This document shows positions 16,839-25,701 of a stretch of DNA of 64,000 nt, piece after piece. The stretch's first letter is position 1. Every line of letters starts with the position of its first letter. This DNA is from JABFXX01 sp964419605 (GTDB lineage: Bacteria; Myxococcota_A; Polyangia; Haliangiales; Haliangiaceae), in NCBI GenBank assembly GCA_964419605.1, contig CAYQQM010000013.1:1-64000 (forward strand), in the 5' to 3' direction. Below the pieces are notes generated by a model, which was given only the letters and a program-made list of their open reading frames with translations, ran no database searches and was not told the origin of the DNA. The translations under genes and the position numbers were made by a program.

Positions 16839-18725
16839 ATGGGGCAAGCGCCAGCTCAGCTGCCCGGCCATTTTGGCAAGTACTCGATTGTAGGACATCT
16901 CGCCACCGGGGGGATGGCGGAGGTCTATCTCGCTCGAGCAGTTGGTCTCCAGGGATTCGAGAAACTGGTGGTGCTTAAACGCGTGCGGCCAGACGTAAGC
17001 ACGGCGGAAATCACCGAGTCGTTTTTGGATGAAGCGCGCCTCGTTGCCACGCTCGAGCATCCCAACATCGCCCACGTTCATGAGATCGGATCGGTCAACG
17101 GTTCGTACTTTTTCGTGATGGAGTACGTCGCTGGTGGCGATTTGCGGCAGCTCATGCAACGCGCCGCCGAGGCCGGTCGCCGCGTGCTGCTAGCTGATGC
17201 GATCTACATCATCATTCAGGTGTGTGAGGCACTGCACTACGCTCACGAAAAAGTTGATCGCGATGGAAGACCCTTGGAAATCATCCATCGCGACGTGTCG
17301 CCGTCCAACGTGCTCTTGAGCCACGACGGAGCCGTAAAAGTGTGCGACTTCGGCGTCGCCAAGGCGACCAATCGGGTTCGAGAAACGAAGGGTGGCGCGC
17401 TCAAAGGGAAATACGCGTATATGTCGCCCGAGCAGTGTAAGGGGCGGCCGCTGGATCGGCGCAGTGATGTATTTTCGATTGGCATCTTGCTGTACGAACT
17501 CACGACGTTGCAGCAGCTGTTTGTTGCCGACTCCGAGTTCGACGTCATGTGCAAGATCGTGGAGTCTCCGATTCCGGCCCCATCCTCCGCGGTGGCGGAC
17601 TATCCTGCTGAACTCGAGAGGATCGCGATGCGCGCGCTCGCCAAAGATCGCGACCACCGATATCCGACTGCACAGGCGTTGCAGCTCGACCTGGAGGAAT
17701 TCGCTCGGGAGCACAAGCTTGCCCTATCGTCTGTGAGCGTGACTCAGCTAATGGCGACGCTATTTGACCGAAAGTTAGCGCGCACTGCGCGGATGGAGAT
17801 GCCCGCGGGAACACCACCGCCTCCCTTTGCGCTAGGTTCGGGCGGCGACGACATGTACACGGTCGAGTTGAACACTTCAAATCCGGCGAGTGGGCCCGCG
17901 GCTCCAGGGCGTGTCCTCACCGTTCGGGGGGCGGCTCGCACCGCGCCCGCGTGGCTGCTGATTCTCGCTGGGCTCGCGGGTGTTGCGGCGGCCGGAATCT
18001 CGATCGCTGCCAGCGCGATGAAAACGTCGGCCGACAAAGAAGCAGCTGCAGTTCTAGATAGTGATGCTGTCCGAATCGCGAACGCAGTCGACACGGCTGC
18101 GCGCACGGCTCGGATGCGTGCCGAGGGCATCGCGACCGCACCGATGGTGCGAGCAGCGATTGCAACTGACGCAGCGACGATGAAAGACCTTGCCGCGACG
18201 GAATACGTGTTCTCGGTTGCTCACGGCGAGACGGTTGAATTGTTCCAGCTTGCCCAAGCGGAACAGTCGGCGCCGAGATCGATTCTCCGCCTGCCGGAAA
18301 GCGCGCCCCCAGTGATCGTGCCGGTCGGCCACGATGCCGAGTTTTCGATCTCCGGTAGCCAGCTGGCCACGGTGCAGGTCGTGCCGATTGCTGGGTACTC
18401 ATCGAAGGTGTCTGGTTTGGTTGCGATTCGAGCGGCAGTGGATTTGGCCACGCCAAAGCAGCTACTCGCGGGCCATGCGGTGTCAGCCGACCTCGTTGGC
18501 CCCAATGCCCGCATTGAGCTAGTGGCAAGGCGCCGGGAGGCCGCCGGAGAGCGGCGTTCGATCGAAGTCCATCGGAGCGGCTCGGCGGTGATTTCTCTTG
18601 TTGCGACGCCGCTCGCTGGAGCCCCGCCAATGTGGGCCGCACCCGCGCGATTGGGATGCATTGCGATCGCGGCATTGTTTATCCTCGTGTATGGTCTCGC
18701 CTTGCTTCGCGCTCGTCGCGCGTAG
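16839..18725 (+). CDS. Transmembrane serine/threonine protein kinase with extracytoplasmic sensor
   Basis: 628 aa. Residues 14-300 form a complete Hanks-type kinase: glycine loop HLATGGMAEVYLAR, Lys47 in VVLKR, catalytic loop HRDVSPSN with Asp152, DFG at 170-172, and GKYAYMSPEQ. A linker leads to a transmembrane helix (AWLLILAGLAGVAAAGISIA) near residue 370, then about 230 residues of extracytoplasmic domain whose signal is unknown, and a second hydrophobic helix at the C-terminus. The two helices bracket a sensor like that of CHASE- or Cache-type receptors. The start at ATG 16839 is chosen because the upstream frame overlaps the previous gene and lacks similarity. The haemoglobin-cupredoxin lipoprotein gene follows after 14 bases and is likely co-transcribed. 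Confidence 0.93.
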   Translation: MGQAPAQLPGHFGKYSIVGHLATGGMAEVYLARAVGLQGFEKLVVLKRVRPDVSTAEITESFLDEARLVATLEHPNIAHVHEIGSVNGSYFFVMEYVAGGDLRQLMQRAAEAGRRVLLADAIYIIIQVCEALHYAHEKVDRDGRPLEIIHRDVSPSNVLLSHDGAVKVCDFGVAKATNRVRETKGGALKGKYAYMSPEQCKGRPLDRRSDVFSIGILLYELTTLQQLFVADSEFDVMCKIVESPIPAPSSAVADYPAELERIAMRALAKDRDHRYPTAQALQLDLEEFAREHKLALSSVSVTQLMATLFDRKLARTARMEMPAGTPPPPFALGSGGDDMYTVELNTSNPASGPAAPGRVLTVRGAARTAPAWLLILAGLAGVAAAGISIAASAMKTSADKEAAAVLDSDAVRIANAVDTAARTARMRAEGIATAPMVRAAIATDAATMKDLAATEYVFSVAHGETVELFQLAQAEQSAPRSILRLPESAPPVIVPVGHDAEFSISGSQLATVQVVPIAGYSSKVSGLVAIRAAVDLATPKQLLAGHAVSADLVGPNARIELVARRREAAGERRSIEVHRSGSAVISLVATPLAGAPPMWAAPARLGCIAIAALFILVYGLALLRARRA

Positions 18726-18739
18726 TGACGGAGGCAAAC

Positions 18740-20137
18740 ATGAAACGACTGATTCTGTGCGCTGTAGTTGCGTGTGGTGGATCTCAAAAACAGACGTCCC
18801 CTAGCCTGACCGAGGCGCCATCCGGCTCTAGTTCCGCGATACCGGCGGGCGCAGAGGCATCGCGGACGAAGCACGTCGCCCCCACGACTCGGAGCTTGTT
18901 TGAGCGACTGGGCGGGTTACCAGCGGTTACCGCGGTTGTTGACGATTTCGTAAATCGAAATGTCGCTGATCCGCGCGTCAATCAGCGGTTCTTCAATTCA
19001 GATCCGGTCGATCTCAAGCGGCTTCTCACTGAATTCGTATGCAAGGCAACCGGTGGTCCGTGCACCTACTCCGGTAGGGGCATGCAAGAGGTGCATGCGG
19101 GGATGGATCTCGTCGACGACGAGTTCAACGCGGTTGTCGAAAATCTGCAGGCGACCCTCGATAAATTCAAAGTGCCCCAAAAAGAGCAGGGCGAGCTCCT
19201 CGGCGCAATCGGTCCTCTAAAGTCGGAGATGGTGGTTTCGGCCGACAAGCTCAAACCGATGGCCCGTGCGCAGCTGGACAAGGTTGCCAAGTTGGCTGCG
19301 ACTCTCAAAGATCCTCAGGTTGTCGACCTATTGCGTGCGGCGGTCGTGGCGGGAGAGCGGGGCCAGCGGTCCTATGCCGAGCAGCTGTTTTCTCGCGCCG
19401 AACTCGCTGCCGGTCCAAAGGCGCTGGCCGCGGCTGCTCCGGTGTTTCGCGAGGGCGCACCTCCCAGAGTGGCAACGGCTACCAAGAAAGTGAAATCAGG
19501 CGGCCCCCAGCCGGCGGCGGTTGGTAGCTCCGAAGCGGATGATCCGGATCGCAAGTCGCAACTCGGTTCGCTGCGCGGTTCCTTGGTGGTGGATGGCAAG
19601 GCGCCGACGGGGCTCGGCGTCGTGATGTTGTGGCCCATCAAGGGCGCCGTGAAGAAGCGAACCGCCAAGATTCGCGTGATTGAACAGAGAGATAAAGCGT
19701 TTGCTCCTCATGTCATGGCGGTGCCGGTCGGATCCACGGTGCAGTTTCCAAACTTCGACACCATCTTTCACAACGTATTTTCAATTTCTCGCCAAAAACC
19801 GTTCGATCTCGGGATGTACAAGAACAGCGAAATGCGCGAAGTGAAGTTCGACAAGGCGGGCATTGTTCGTCTGGGCTGCAACATTCACGCAAACATGTCG
19901 GCCTACGTCGTGGTTGTCGACGCGCCCCACTACGTGGTGGCATCTGCTGATGGAGCCTTTGCGTTCAAAAGCCTCGCACCAGGCAAGTACAAGGTGCAGG
20001 CATGGGGCGAGCAGAGCGCAGAGCCCACCGTTACGGAGATCGAGATCAAATCCGGCGACAATCAAGCCAGGGTGGACCTCAAGGGTGGGGCGAGCGCGGG
20101 TCCGAGTGCCGACAAGTTTGGCGCAAGTCGCGGCTAG
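18740..20137 (+). CDS. Lipoprotein fusing truncated haemoglobin and cupredoxin-like domains
   Basis: 465 aa. The N-terminus MKRLILCAVVACGGS is a short lipoprotein signal with lipidated Cys12. Residues 51-165 are a truncated globin (group I type): RSLFERLGGLPAVTAVVDDF, then SGRGMQEVHAGM with the proximal haem-ligand His119. A Pro/Ala/Ser linker leads to a C-terminal domain (about 275-450) with a blue-copper pattern: His344 in FHNVFS, and Cys380, His383 and Met386 in LGCNIHANMSAY; this part also resembles carboxypeptidase-regulatory-like beta sandwiches. It would place haem and copper outside the inner membrane, possibly for O2, NO or electron chemistry. GACGGAGG precedes the ATG. The preceding gene is a transmembrane kinase. 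Confidence 0.88.
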   Translation: MKRLILCAVVACGGSQKQTSPSLTEAPSGSSSAIPAGAEASRTKHVAPTTRSLFERLGGLPAVTAVVDDFVNRNVADPRVNQRFFNSDPVDLKRLLTEFVCKATGGPCTYSGRGMQEVHAGMDLVDDEFNAVVENLQATLDKFKVPQKEQGELLGAIGPLKSEMVVSADKLKPMARAQLDKVAKLAATLKDPQVVDLLRAAVVAGERGQRSYAEQLFSRAELAAGPKALAAAAPVFREGAPPRVATATKKVKSGGPQPAAVGSSEADDPDRKSQLGSLRGSLVVDGKAPTGLGVVMLWPIKGAVKKRTAKIRVIEQRDKAFAPHVMAVPVGSTVQFPNFDTIFHNVFSISRQKPFDLGMYKNSEMREVKFDKAGIVRLGCNIHANMSAYVVVVDAPHYVVASADGAFAFKSLAPGKYKVQAWGEQSAEPTVTEIEIKSGDNQARVDLKGGASAGPSADKFGASRG

Positions 20138-20143
20138 CCCGCG

Positions 20144-21430
20144 CTACCCCAACACGCGCAGCGCGAGCAGTGCGAGCGCAATTCCAAGTGCAAAGCCCGC
20201 CAACATGACATAGGTGCCTGTCCTCGCGGTTGGAGATGGACGAGAGAGCGGCGAAGGGGGCGGCCGCAGTCCTAGCGCTTCGCGCAGGGAGGCTACATCT
20301 CGAACTTCTACGGTCACCGGTTTTGCGGGGCCCAGCCCAAGGGCTTGTCGAAGCGACTCGACGTTGCGCACCTCGACGGTCGAAATGGGTGCGAACGGAT
20401 TGTCTGGTTGCGGATCTCTCGCGGCGTCGGACGGCGGCGCCACCGCGATTCGCGGCGCGGAGGTTCGCGAGGGTTGGAGCCAGGGTTCTGGGGGGTCGCC
20501 AAACAGCTCCACCATGAAACGACGCATGCTGGTGGGCGATACCAGCATGCGCGAGGCGGCCATAAATGCGTCGAGGGCCTCGAGAAATGCAGCCGCAGTC
20601 TGGTATCGCTGGTCGGGATGAGTGGCCAGGGCGGTAAGCACGATAGCCTCGAGTTCCGGTGGATAGTTGGCGGCTACGTGAGAAGGCCGAAGGAAATCTC
20701 CAGCGACAATGCGGCGCATCGTGTCAAAACCCGACTTGGCGCGAAAGCATCGATGGAATGTGGTGATTTCGTACAGCAAGATGCCGAGAGAGAACACATC
20801 CGCCCGCCGATCGACTTCCTGATTTTGGCACTGCTCCGGCGCCATGTAGGCGAATTTTCCCTTGATAACCCCGGACTCGGTTCGCGCTGGAAGCCCGGTA
20901 GCCTTGGCGATGCCAAAATCGAGCAACTTTACCGATCCGTCGTACCCCACCATGATGTTGGACGGCGAGACGTCGCGGTGAACGAGGCCGAGAGGCGTTC
21001 CGTTCGGGCTGTGGCGATTGTGCGCGTGGTCCAGCCCAGCTGCAGCGAGCGCGATGATGGTCAGCCCGACGTCCATGGGGATCGGGCGGGCTGCAGCGTT
21101 GGCGGTTGACATCAATCCATGCAGGTCCTGGCCGTGGACGAACTCCATGGCCAAGTAGTGGAATCCCTGGTCGTGGCCGACCTCGAACACCTGGGCGATG
21201 TTTTGGTGATTCAAACAGGCTGCTAGGCGAGCCTCCTCAAGGAACATTCGGACAGAAGCGGAATCGGCGGCCTGGTGGATGACTTTGAGCACCACGGTGC
21301 GCTCAAAGCTGCCGATGCCGGTGGTGCGGGCGATGTAAATTTCCGCCATGCCGCCGTGGGCAAGCGGCATGACAATGTCGTACTTGCCCAAACGGGCTGG
21401 CACTCCGGCATCAGTCACGGCCGCTCGCAC
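20144..21430 (-). CDS. Serine/threonine protein kinase with C-terminal membrane anchor
   Basis: 428 aa, starting at a GTG (a second GTG four codons later is possible). Residues 16-310 carry a complete kinase: LAHGGMAEIYIAR, Lys49 in VVLKV, HRDVSPSN with Asp153, DFG at 171-173 and GKFAYMAPEQ. Between 340 and 390 a segment is duplicated: TVEVRNVESLRQALGL is followed by TVEVRDVASLREALGL. The protein ends in one hydrophobic helix (YVMLAGFALGIALALLALRV), making it tail-anchored with the kinase in the cytoplasm and no external domain. It runs convergently to the haemoglobin-cupredoxin gene, six bases apart, and divergently from a globin gene. Confidence 0.93.
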   Translation of the reverse strand: MRAAVTDAGVPARLGKYDIVMPLAHGGMAEIYIARTTGIGSFERTVVLKVIHQAADSASVRMFLEEARLAACLNHQNIAQVFEVGHDQGFHYLAMEFVHGQDLHGLMSTANAAARPIPMDVGLTIIALAAAGLDHAHNRHSPNGTPLGLVHRDVSPSNIMVGYDGSVKLLDFGIAKATGLPARTESGVIKGKFAYMAPEQCQNQEVDRRADVFSLGILLYEITTFHRCFRAKSGFDTMRRIVAGDFLRPSHVAANYPPELEAIVLTALATHPDQRYQTAAAFLEALDAFMAASRMLVSPTSMRRFMVELFGDPPEPWLQPSRTSAPRIAVAPPSDAARDPQPDNPFAPISTVEVRNVESLRQALGLGPAKPVTVEVRDVASLREALGLRPPPSPLSRPSPTARTGTYVMLAGFALGIALALLALRVLG

Positions 21431-21485
21431 CGGTTGCAGGGTTTCACCTGTATGGGGTCGCTGTCAATCCATCGATAATCCGGCT

Positions 21486-21513
21486 GCTCCCCCTTCGGGG
21501 ACTTCCAAGGGGC
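21486..21513. repeat. Variant copy of the 27-bp hairpin repeat
   Basis: The block contains the GGGGACTTCC core of the 27-bp repeat found at 30255, 32313 and 54961, but the GAA and TT elements of the two arms are exchanged. Base pairing of the hairpin is kept, suggesting a divergent family member. It is intergenic. Confidence 0.5.
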
Positions 21514-21629
21514 GCCGGGGGCTCAGCAGTCCGCCTGGCTCCCAATAGCTGGGGCCTTGGTTCGCGGCTACGGGCGCACAGGTGAGCTTTTGTAGGCCGC
21601 TGTGGGCAGAATCCGGGGAAGAGCTCCAA

Positions 21630-21658
21630 TTGCACACGACGCGCACCCTCGGTACAAT
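21630..21658 (+). promoter_or_regulatory. Sigma-70-like promoter for the globin gene
   Basis: TTGCAC (21630-21635) and TACAAT (21653-21658) are separated by 17 bases, close to the consensus. Transcription would start near 21665, leaving a leader of about 45 bases with AAGGAACG before the ATG at 21709. Confidence 0.6.
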
Positions 21659-21708
21659 CTGGCTGGCAGTCGCACCGTCGACCGCCCCAGAAGTACGGAA
21701 GGAACGAG

Positions 21709-22221
21709 ATGCTAACCGACGCAGATAAGCAAGCGATCAGCGATTCGTGGCGGCTGGTAGTCCCCATCGCTGAGACAGCGACAGACCTGTTCTACAAGCG
21801 GCTGTTCGAGCTCGAACCCTCGTACCGGGCGTACTTCAAAGGCGATTTGCAGACGCAGAAGCGCAAACTTTTTACCATGCTGTCGTTTATCGTGAAGGCA
21901 CTCGACTGGCCCGATTCGGCGTGGCGCGACAAGGTTAGCGAAGAGGACGATCTGTTTCTCGTGGTGCTCGCGCTGGGGCGACGTCACAGCGAACTGTATC
22001 AAATTCCTGACTCGAGCTACGCAACCGTGGGCGAGGCGCTGTTGTACACACTGGACTACGGATTGGGAAAGAAGTTCGACGCTGCCGCCCGCGTTGCATG
22101 GGCGAAAGTCTACAATCTTGTGTCGACGACGATGAAGATGGGGCGCCTCAGCGTCCAGGCGGCCAAGGCGAGTTCCGAACTACAGGGGGCGAGGATTGCA
22201 GGCGGGGCTCGTCCGTCGTGA
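21709..22221 (+). CDS. Single-domain globin
   Basis: 170-aa bacterial globin of the Vitreoscilla haemoglobin/flavohaemoglobin-globin type with no reductase domain. The pattern YKRLFELEPSYRAYFKGDLQ and KRKLFTMLSFIVKALD is typical; His93 in LGRRHSELYQI is the expected proximal haem ligand. A basic/Ala-rich tail follows the globin fold. It probably binds O2 or NO in the cytoplasm. Its stop overlaps the GTG of the next gene (GTGA), so it is co-translated with the PATAN protein. This makes a second globin within 3 kb of the secreted haemoglobin fusion. Confidence 0.9.
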   Translation: MLTDADKQAISDSWRLVVPIAETATDLFYKRLFELEPSYRAYFKGDLQTQKRKLFTMLSFIVKALDWPDSAWRDKVSEEDDLFLVVLALGRRHSELYQIPDSSYATVGEALLYTLDYGLGKKFDAAARVAWAKVYNLVSTTMKMGRLSVQAAKASSELQGARIAGGARPS

Positions 22222-24272
22222 GCGATGCTCCGATTCTCGCCGGCGCCTTAACGGACGCAGACCTGCCATCCATATTGGGAGTGACGAGCCTCGGTCGCCA
22301 GACGATTCGGCTCGAGGTGTTTAGTGCTGCGGGCTCCTTGGTAGGATCCGCAGTCCTCAAGGCCGGGCGGATCTTGACGGCAACTGCGGGGGCTCATACG
22401 GGTCGAGCGGCGCTGGATGTGATGTTGTCAGTTCAGAAGAATGCGCGATTTCGGATCGCGCGCGAACCTGGTGCTCTCCCGGACGGGCAGCCTATTGCAA
22501 TGGTCGATGAGCTTGTAGCTTCCGCTTCAGCGTCGGAGGCCGAGCCTCCGCCACTGCCGCCCGCGCGAATTCGGGTAATGGATGGGAGCCTTCAGGACTT
22601 CGACGTTGCGACCTTGCTGCAGACGGTTGGGTTGGGACGGCAACAGCTTCAGCTCGACATCCTCGGATCGGACCGACGCGTGATCGGCTGGGTAGTCGTG
22701 AAGGCTGGCAAGCTTATCTCCGCTAAGGCTGGCGACATCGAGGGCATCGCTGCGGTTCGCGAACTTCTCGATGCTTCGAGCGACCTCAGCTTTGCAGTAT
22801 ATCGCCTCGACGCTGAGGTAGGCGCTGCTGAGCCTTTGGGGGCGATCTCCCAGGTGCTATTTCACGCGGCCTCTCGCGATCGCCATAGCTCTCCGCCTGC
22901 ACCGCGTACGCCTGTCATGCGCGGCGCGTTGTCGGAATTCGATGTCCCGACGGTTTTGTACACGCTCGCGATTGCGCGTCAGTACAACTGCATTGAGTTG
23001 TACGACCAGAACGAGACGGTGGGTGCGATCTATGCCAAAGCGGGAATGATCATGGCTGCCCATACCGCTGTGTTGGAAGGCCTGGCGGCATTTCGTGTGC
23101 TGGTGAACTCGCCGCCCCATCTTCGATTCAGTGTGTTTCGAGTCAGCGGCGAGGTTACCGGGGAGCCCCTCGGATCGATCCATCAGCTTCTGACAACAGC
23201 TGCGGGACCAGTCGCGGCAGCGCCTGAACCGTTGCCGGCGGCGGCCGCTGTGGCTTTGCCGTCCACTGGGGCCGCGCCGGCGGTGGTGCGAACTTCCTCG
23301 GCTTCGATTCCCCAGATGCGCGATTTCTCCAATTCCGAGCGGCTCACCTCGTTGACCAATCGCGTTGGGGTGATGGTTGGCAATACCACGGACTTCTCCG
23401 TTCGGACCCTCCTCGAAACGTTGACCGAGATTCGCCAGCGCACGGTGGTCGAGCTGATCGATGGCGATACGATGATCGGAAGCATCCATGTAAAAGCCGG
23501 GAAACTGCTGGGCGCTCGAACGGAGACGCTCAGCGGCGTTGCCGCGTTTCGTTGGCTGTTGTCTACACCGGGGCATCTCCAATTTCGCGTATTCCGATAT
23601 CCCGGGGAGTCGCATACAAAAGCCGAGCCTATTGGGTCCCTGCACTCGCTGTTGTCTTCTCCTACGGCAACAGGCGCAGTCGCCATTGGGCTTGAACCAG
23701 AGACGACGCACCGCGGGACCGTGCATGTTCCTCGCTATGTGTGGATCGCCACAGGCATCGTTGCAGCCGCCGCAGCTATTTTGATGGTTTGGCGGCCTGC
23801 TCCGCGCATTGCCACCGATGTGGCAAGTGCCCCGTCGGCCAATCCAACCTCGACCGCTCAGTCTGGGCAGGCAGTTGGCGAAGAAGCTTCCGGATCGCCG
23901 GCGGAGGTGCCTGCAGCAGCGCAAAACGCAGCTCCTCAAACAGGAGTGGCCAGCGGCGCAGCAGCGGTCAACGCCGCAACGCCAGTCGCGGCAATGCCGA
24001 CCGTGCCCACACCGGCGCCCACCATCGCCGGTATTCCGGAGGCGTCGCCCCGGCCTGTGCCGCAGCAAGGGCCCCGGAAGCTGAGTGTATGGAAGGCGCA
24101 AGTCATGTTGCGCAAACTAGGGTACGCCGTAGGGCCGATCGACAACTTCTACGGTCCACGCACGCAAGCTGCGGTGTTGGCATTTCAGCGTGCCATGAAC
24201 CTTTCGCCCAGCGGCGGCTTGGATGAAGAAACGGTAGGTCTGCTGATGGAGAAATCGCCGCTGAAGGACTAG
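22218..24272 (+). CDS. Four PATAN (DUF4388) domains, TM helix and peptidoglycan-binding domain
   Basis: 684 aa from a GTG overlapping the globin stop. Four repeats of about 75 residues share the pattern L..FDV.TLL......RQ..I.L......G.....AGKL..A......G..A...L......L.F.V, starting near residues 8, 123, 235 and 388; this matches DUF4388/PATAN modules, which in Myxococcota often partner with small GTPases or response regulators. One transmembrane helix (WIATGIVAAAAAILMVW, about 510-528) is followed by a long Ala/Pro/Thr linker and a C-terminal PG_binding_1 domain (VWKAQVMLRKLGYAVGPIDN and YGPRTQAAVLAFQRAM). The repeats are thus cytoplasmic and the cell-wall domain periplasmic. Confidence 0.88.
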   Translation: MSDAPILAGALTDADLPSILGVTSLGRQTIRLEVFSAAGSLVGSAVLKAGRILTATAGAHTGRAALDVMLSVQKNARFRIAREPGALPDGQPIAMVDELVASASASEAEPPPLPPARIRVMDGSLQDFDVATLLQTVGLGRQQLQLDILGSDRRVIGWVVVKAGKLISAKAGDIEGIAAVRELLDASSDLSFAVYRLDAEVGAAEPLGAISQVLFHAASRDRHSSPPAPRTPVMRGALSEFDVPTVLYTLAIARQYNCIELYDQNETVGAIYAKAGMIMAAHTAVLEGLAAFRVLVNSPPHLRFSVFRVSGEVTGEPLGSIHQLLTTAAGPVAAAPEPLPAAAAVALPSTGAAPAVVRTSSASIPQMRDFSNSERLTSLTNRVGVMVGNTTDFSVRTLLETLTEIRQRTVVELIDGDTMIGSIHVKAGKLLGARTETLSGVAAFRWLLSTPGHLQFRVFRYPGESHTKAEPIGSLHSLLSSPTATGAVAIGLEPETTHRGTVHVPRYVWIATGIVAAAAAILMVWRPAPRIATDVASAPSANPTSTAQSGQAVGEEASGSPAEVPAAAQNAAPQTGVASGAAAVNAATPVAAMPTVPTPAPTIAGIPEASPRPVPQQGPRKLSVWKAQVMLRKLGYAVGPIDNFYGPRTQAAVLAFQRAMNLSPSGGLDEETVGLLMEKSPLKD

Positions 24273-25556
24273 CTAGTTGGCCCGAGTGGGGCCAGGGGCC
24301 TCCGAACCACTGCGAACGGTGGGCGCTTCTGCGAAATCGTCTTCGGCCTGACTGCAGAATTTGACCAATGCGGGAACATCGAGCAGCGAGTGCCCTCGCC
24401 ACCACCCGCACCACAATTGTTGACCCCGTTCGAACTTGGCCATGCCCTCAGCGATTTGCCCGTACCAGGAGTTGATCTCGTTTTCACTGCGGCTGCGCCA
24501 AAATAGCCTCGGCAGGTGGGCTGTAAGTGCGCGCCACAAATCGCCGCCAACTCCTTCGCCCCGAGCGATGAGCGGCACCGCAAATTTCGACAGATATGGG
24601 CCGTGCGGTGTATGACTGATCACGGCGAGACCCCTGTAGTCACCCGCAACATAGATGTGCATTGGCTCCATACCAAAATCTACGCGCAGCGCCCGGCCGA
24701 ATGCCTCCGCGATCAGGTTGCGCACGCGGTCGCTATCGATTGCCGCCCACGAGTCGTAGCGCGACACCGGAAGTCCGCGTCGCACTAGCGTACCGGCACC
24801 TTTGACGGTGAACAGCTCGCGCAGCAGATCTAACGGCGAGGTTACCGATACGGTGAACGCATGCGGGACCAAGTCGAACATGCGCGCAATTTGTCCGTAC
24901 AGACTGGCTTGGTGTCCTCTAAATGCCGAGCGATAGCGTTCGTGGTCAGACGAAATGCCGCAAACCTCAGCCTCGCCCCTCGTCAGGGACTTCCCAGGGT
25001 CGCTGAGGTGCGCAGCACTCCCTTGGGAGTGCGGAGGTAGATCGATGAGCGAGACCACCCGGCCATTGGGAGGCTGCAAACCCGATCGTCGTCCGAGGAA
25101 CACGACTTTGCGCACCTCGCGTTGTTTTGCAAGGTCTGCAAGGGCAGCAAAACGCGCATCGATATCTTCGCTTCCCGGTCCTTCAATCCCGGATCGGGGA
25201 AGCAGTACGAGTGAAACCGCACTGTCGTTGCTGTCGCTCATCGCTTCGTCGATTCCGACGATCGTGGTGGGAACGTCCGCGCCAAGCGCTGCGCGTACGC
25301 GCTCGATTCGACGGGTGGCACCTTTGGGATCGGTGGCGCCAAATACCAGGGTGGGAAATAGGCCAAGCTGGACCAAGAATCGAATGTCGGCGACCAGCGC
25401 CGCGAGCGCATCGCCCACAACCGCATCCGAGACAACGATGAGCGCGAAGCGGTGGCGTTCGGCGGTAAATAGCCGGAGGTACTGATCAAACTCGCGCGGT
25501 CGGCCGATCGAAGATAGGAAGCGCAGTACCAAGTCGCGCCCGTTCTCGTTGCTCAT
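24273..25556 (-). CDS. N-acetylglutamate synthase-like (AAK plus DUF619 acetyltransferase)
   Basis: 427 aa from ATG 25556 (frame open to 25580). The first about 260 residues resemble the amino-acid-kinase fold of N-acetylglutamate kinase/synthase (DIRFLVQLGLFPTLVFGA), but the phosphate-binding Lys of the KxGG motif is replaced (FALIVVSDAVV), so kinase activity is unlikely. The C-terminal 150 residues match the DUF619 NAT domain: YLSKFAVPLIARGEGVGGDL, then LFWRSRSENEINSWYGQIAE. The combination is that of the vertebrate-like NAGS/NAGS-K proteins that acetylate glutamate for arginine synthesis. No other arg gene is nearby. The gene abuts the end of the convergent PATAN gene and is divergent from the Pgs-like cluster. 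Confidence 0.8.
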   Translation of the reverse strand: MSNENGRDLVLRFLSSIGRPREFDQYLRLFTAERHRFALIVVSDAVVGDALAALVADIRFLVQLGLFPTLVFGATDPKGATRRIERVRAALGADVPTTIVGIDEAMSDSNDSAVSLVLLPRSGIEGPGSEDIDARFAALADLAKQREVRKVVFLGRRSGLQPPNGRVVSLIDLPPHSQGSAAHLSDPGKSLTRGEAEVCGISSDHERYRSAFRGHQASLYGQIARMFDLVPHAFTVSVTSPLDLLRELFTVKGAGTLVRRGLPVSRYDSWAAIDSDRVRNLIAEAFGRALRVDFGMEPMHIYVAGDYRGLAVISHTPHGPYLSKFAVPLIARGEGVGGDLWRALTAHLPRLFWRSRSENEINSWYGQIAEGMAKFERGQQLWCGWWRGHSLLDVPALVKFCSQAEDDFAEAPTVRSGSEAPGPTRAN

Positions 25557-25640
25557 AACTATGCGGGCAACGTACCGCAAAATCAGCCCTAACCTGCGGT
25601 TGATGTAGCGAACAGTAGGACGTCCAGCCCGCGCGCGGGG

Positions 25641-25673
25641 GGGTAGTTCGCGCTACCGCAAGTCGTCTATAAT
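25641..25673 (+). promoter_or_regulatory. Promoter of the Pgs-like gene cluster
   Basis: A perfect TATAAT at 25668-25673 lies upstream of the first gene; no strong -35 was found. GGTAG/CTACC inverted repeat around 25641-25656 precedes it and could bind a regulator. Because TATAAT overlaps an ATG at 25672, translation must start downstream, supporting the ATG at 25702. Confidence 0.5.
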
Positions 25674-25701
25674 GGTGTCAGAGCGGGCGCGAACTGCATC
25701 T

